From the NCBI RefSeq assembly GCF_000002235.5, contig NW_022145599.1, positions 27,851,856 to 27,915,855 on the forward strand: DNA of 64,000 nt, read 5' to 3'. The translations under genes and the position numbers were made by a program. The notes under the pieces were generated by a model. That model was not told the origin of the DNA, did no database searches, and saw only the letters and a list, made by a program, of their open reading frames with translations. Source of the DNA: Strongylocentrotus purpuratus (lineage: Eukaryota; Echinodermata; Echinoidea; Camarodonta; Strongylocentrotidae). Of the stretch, positions 36,401 through 42,400 are shown one piece after another (positions within the stretch are counted from its first letter, which is position 1; each line of letters begins with the position of its first letter).

Positions 36401-39400
36401 GATTGACATGTATGGGATGTGGGTGGAAATTTAACAGCTAAATTATTCACACCCTTACCAAGATTTTTAATCATTCATATGTGAAAATTGATTTATCCTG
36501 ATTTATGTTTTTTGAGAATGTGACAAATCAAAGCTTACATCTAAAAGTATTTCAACAAAGGCCCTAATTCAATTAATCCACCTTTCATTCTTAAGTTACA
36601 AAAACAAAAAAACATCGAATTACATGGAGTATGACAAATTCAGTTGGTAACTTATGTTTATATATTTAACACTCACACACACACACACGCACACACACGT
36701 GTACACACATATACACACACAATGCCTATATACCTAAATAAAATTGATTCCTTTACAGGTGACAGACAACGATAACATAAAGAAAAAATAGGACATGAGA
36801 CAAGGTTGAACACTTGCATCAAGTAAATGAGAATGGGTATAACCAAGACAGACACGATATGTGTACGACGAGATAATATATATACAAGCATTATAAAAGC
36901 ATAGTACTTAAATTTTGTTTCCACATGTTGTAAATGATGGCGCTCCCCTATATGATCATTTCCATAAAATTAATTATTTACGGAATAGGTTTTGCATATT
37001 CCTTCTTTAAAACGCATAAAACTTTTCTAAGTAAATACTTCCTTAAATGAATTGGAGAAGGAATTTGACATAATAATCATTATATACACTGTCGCTCATA
37101 AAGGTGGAATATTTTAGTTTTACCTCAATTTATGGAATTATTTTAAAAATTATTTAAAAATAATAGATCTAGATAATAGTATACATTCTCAGATTTTATT
37201 GAATAATAATTTGCCAATGTGTGTTTTGCGGGACTGCTAAAGCATGAGTATGCTAATATGCTTATCAACTAGGGGACCTATGCCCTCAAGTCATAAATGA
37301 CAGTAATGAGGATTAATGCCCCACAAAAGGGCACTAATATAACACATCGACACGGTGTTGATCCAGGGGCCTCACAGTTACGAGGTCATTGTTTTGTCAC
37401 TGAACCATGACTGTACACAGCGGGGGCTAGGGTAGGGGGCAGTTTCCATAAATAAATAAAAAAACAGAAAATGCAATAAATTTTCAATACTTTATTTCAT
37501 TTTACCCCGGTCCCCAAGATAACAAAATCCTATGGACGGCCATGCATTATGGCTCAAAGCATGGGCACACAGAAGATTTTTTTACGTTGGGAACCAGGGT
37601 AAAATGCAATAAATTATTGCAAATTTATTGCATTTTTTTTTTTTTTTAATTTATGGAAACTGCCCCCTACCCTAGCCCCCGCTGCGTACAGTCATGGTTC
37701 AGTGACAAAGCAATGGCCTCGTAACTGTGAGACCCCAGGATCAAAACCGTGTCGATGTGTTATATTAGTGCCCTTTTGTGGGGCATTAATCCTCATTTCT
37801 GTCATTTATGACTTAAGGGCATAAGGTCCCCTAGTTGATAAGCATAGTAGCATACACATGCTTTAGCAGTCACGCAAAACACACATTGGTAAATTATTAT
37901 TCAATAAAATCGGAGAATGTATACTATTATCTAGATCTATTATTTTTAAATTATTTTTAAAATAATTCCATAAATTGGGATTTAAAAAAATATTCCACCT
38001 TTATGAGCGACAGTGTAAGCCGTGGGGGCGCAATTGGACGGGCACAGGTAGGTGTTTTTTGTGAGGTGAAGCTACGGTCACAAGGGTTCGTACGAACGAC
38101 AATTTCGTACGAATCACCCTGCTTTTCCATTGTCTTCCCGATTTTCCATTGTCTGAAAATCGACCGTACGGCGTTCATAGCAGTTCGTAATGGCATTTGG
38201 GACCGAGGCTTTAATGTACTATATCTGAAGAAATTTCGCTATTATGTTCAAAAGGAGACTACCTGAAAAAAGAACAAAGGAGACAAATCACTTACGGCGC
38301 TTGTGATTTCGACCACAGCTTCCATATACGCCATAGACTTGTTGTCTCTCAGCTCTTCAGTGAACTGTCTATCATCGATGATCGCATTGAGATTCACGGT
38401 AGCCATTGTGGTATTCTGTTGCATATCTATACAAAAAAAGGGACGTCATTCAAATCCTGAGAATAATGCTTAAGTGCAACGAAAATATTATGCATTGATA
38501 ATTACATTAACATTACAGCACAGTGGGTACAAATGTTGTTAACTTTGATGATTAGTATAAGGTCACAAAGCAAAAGATAGTAGAACTTTTGATTCGGCAA
38601 AAGATATGTAGAACACGAAGGATCTTGATGAGAGAGAGTGAAGAAAAAAAAAACCCATCTAGTTGGTTAATCGTAAAGATATTGTGAAAGAAGAGATATT
38701 TCCTTCTGTTTGCATTAATTTCATGTTGGACAGCAATTCGATGAATGTTAAAAAAAATTGTATAAATATTGGAATTTCTTAAGGTCTTATCCGTATGATA
38801 ACAGGATTGCTTAGCATAACGTTATGCATAACTTAATGATGAAGTAATGCAGAATATATAAGAGAACAAAAAGGCAGGATATATTTTCCATTAACTCTTC
38901 TCCTTTTGAAGGTCTAACTTATTATTTTAGATATTAAATGAACCAGGCTAAAGCCATGCATGTGAAAAACGGAAAAACTCAAACGTGCAATCTCACCAAC
39001 TTTTATCTATTATATATTCATGATAATACAAAGGCAAACTGTGCTAACTGCTGTTTAGGTTCGTCAAATTGACAAAGATTCTTTTAGTAGAAAAACAGCA
39101 CTTGATTAAACGAAGGGATACATGAACTGCAAGAATAATTATATTTAAGGTATATTCTACTCAAATGCTATATCCAACAATTTAGAAACTTCATCGTTAC
39201 GATCCTGTTAATAATATCTATTATGTACAAAAACAGGCCCTGTAGCACAAAGGTTTTCGAACAACGATTCTGATTTGTTAGTTTTTAGCCTTTTGAACAA
39301 TAATTATGTACATGCAACGAAACTGTAGATTGGCCATTTCGTGGTTGTTTTGTAATTGATTGCAAATCATTGTGTTACATTCCCTAAAATGACTAAGAAT

Positions 39401-42400
39401 GCCATATGATCCGTATTTTACTAAAGATCTAAACCAGGTGACTGGATCAATTAAGGTTGCTCTAAAGTCGAGTTATTTGTTGTTTAAGTTCGAGGTCTCT
39501 GTGTTTTCTCTTCGTTTGAATCATAATTCTTGCGTCGGGTGTAACTGAATTAGTGAAATACGGACCAAATGCTTTTCTAACCACATTCTAAAACATTCAT
39601 AATGTCAATTGTGATATTAAAAAATGATTACATCTGTAGTGATCACCAAGGATACTTTTAGCCTTTAAATTATCAATTCTAAACTGCCTTTAGACGAGCA
39701 ATAGATTGTTGAATACCTGTAGTCGATTGTGTTGTAATTGTTGTTGACATTGACGCTGTCTCTGATGGTCCTGCTGTCCCCGTGGCAACTGTCCCATCTA
39801 TAGATTAAATTATAATTTAGTTTAATAATGATATGAAGAACAATAGTAATAATAATAATAATAATAACACTAATAATAATGATACAAATAATAATGATAA
39901 TAACAATAACGATTATAATAATAATAAACAACTATGATAATAATAAAATAATTAAAAAAATAATGAAAATAATATTGGTAATATTAGACGTTTTGTAAGG
40001 CGGCAAATCTATTGACATCAAATGATCAAGGCGCACTAATGCAAAAGATGAATGACACAGCTGGATCTGCATTATGAACTCCTGAACAACAGGAGTAAGA
40101 GAGCACATTAAACAAATGAAAGAGAAAGATTTATTGTTCGCCAAATCGCGAAGATACATTTTTAGATTTTTTGAACTGATCCGCTATTACGAATTTCTAA
40201 AAAGGACAGCATTCCACAGCGAAGGCATATCATGTGGAAAGGTTCTCTCCAAACTTCGAATTCAGTTTAGGAACAAAAAGTAATCAAGAGTTTTTAGAGC
40301 GTAGAGATCACGACGTAAACTAATGATTTATCAAATTAGTTTATCATTGTGAAATGATCACATGTTGTCGGTCTTTAAACATATATGGCATCCAGTGGCG
40401 TACGCAGGATTTTTTTTTAAGGGGGGGGGGGGGTGTTTTAAAATTTGAAAATCGCGCCGACCGATATATCGTTCAATGTGGAGGGGGTAAGGAGCACACC
40501 CCCCCCCCCCTTGACAGCCCCCCCCCCCTGGGTACGCGCCTGATGGCATCGAATACATTTGGGTGAAACCCTGAAGAAGGCCCTCTATCGGCTTTTGTCT
40601 TCTATTTTCCTCAGGTAAGTCTATTCTTCTGCTTCTTCTTTTCATTTTCTCTTTTTCTTCTTAAGTATTTCTTTCCTCTTATTTCTGTCTATCCATAGGC
40701 TTACTCATGTCTTTCCTTCCGCTGTGCAATAAACGCTAGAGCAGAAGTTCATCACTTCACTATCGCTTAAAATCAAGTAATTGATAAGACCTTACCGTCC
40801 GATGTCAGAAGAATGCCTACAGTCATTCCCACCAGGCCGCCTACGACAATGATACATAGCAGGGCGATGAGACCGTATATGACAAACGCTTTTCCTCGTG
40901 TTTTCTCATCCCTCTCCTTACCCACGTCGGAAAAATCTGATGATTCGGTTCCATCCACGATGTATCTCCCCTGCAACCCGCGAGGAGTGGCGACAGAAGC
41001 CACATGCGAGTAATAGCGTCCCTCACCACTTGGATCAAAGCCGCGGTTATGGTGGGTAGCCTGAAATAATTGATACACAGTGCAGAATGGAAGTTACGAT
41101 GTACAACAGTGAAAATAAAATTATTTTCCTCTCTAGCTTTATCTCGTATTTTTGGAGCCGCAAGGGCGTTAATAAACATATCCAATCCGAATCCAATTTA
41201 ATCCAAAAGGCATTCTGTGTATTTGACGTAGTGCGTTTCCCTTGCACAAATGGCTCCATGTTTTGGCTACTTGAATACCCTGTCGTAAGTGAAACATGAA
41301 ATAGAGGAATTTTATATCAACGTAAAGCTTATAAGCAATAGATTGAGAGGAAAAAAAGTATAAAATTGAATGAAAAGGTGTTAAAAATGGACGGGGAAAC
41401 CTAAATATAAAGTATATGGTAGCTAATCGTGAGAAAATTCACTTCTCTTTCCCTCTCTGTTAAATCCTTCGGATACAAGTTGGGAACATTTTGTTTTTAA
41501 TTTCCTTCATTGTGAAAAATTGAAGAGAGTGTTGATAATATTAGATTGGAAACAATGTCAAAGAGTTATTTATCAGCTTCTGAATATCCAAATAACATTA
41601 TAGAACACTGTGGTATATTGGTGAGGACTCATGACTCTCATACAAAGGGTTCGTTCATTGTCATTGCTACTGCTTACACCGCTGGGCAAGGTGTTTTGCT
41701 TAAAGATTATACCGTGAGACATAGGTAAAGCATGGAACTTTGGTAACACATTCTAGTAATAATGAGGTGTCATAGCAACTGCTCTATCAGACATGATTAT
41801 TACCTGGAAAAAATCTTTTTAATTTTTTTTTTATTTGAATTAGTTAAACAGTTGGAGATTCTTCTACACAGACTCGACAATTTCTCTTTCATATCCGTCA
41901 GTTACATTGATTGTTTTCCAAAATATTTAATTTCTTATTATTCGATTTTCAGTATTGATATTTTTTTCTTCTACCTTTTCGTGACCTCAAATGGCTCAGA
42001 TTGGATTGCAATCAAACTGGAATCTAACTGGAATCTAAACTTACACAAACTAAGATCCTTACAATTTTTTTTTTTTTTTTTTAATTATCGAAATGTGGTA
42101 TTTTAACAATTCAAATCGGTATAAACGGCCATGGTGGTCACATCCACCACCAACTTTATGACAACACGAGCAGATCTTGTTAGCTGAGGGTACTTGATAA
42201 CATTCCATTTGTTTTGTATATGTATCGATTAGTTACATTATTTTTTGCTTTTGGGGGGGGGGGGGAGGGGGGGGGGGGTCCAAAGATAACTTCTTTAACA
42301 TTCCATTTCCTTGGTAACGGACTTATTTTGTTACTTGAAATGACTTAAATTTTAATCATAATCAAACGTACATTTGAAAATTTAAAAAATCAAATATTTC

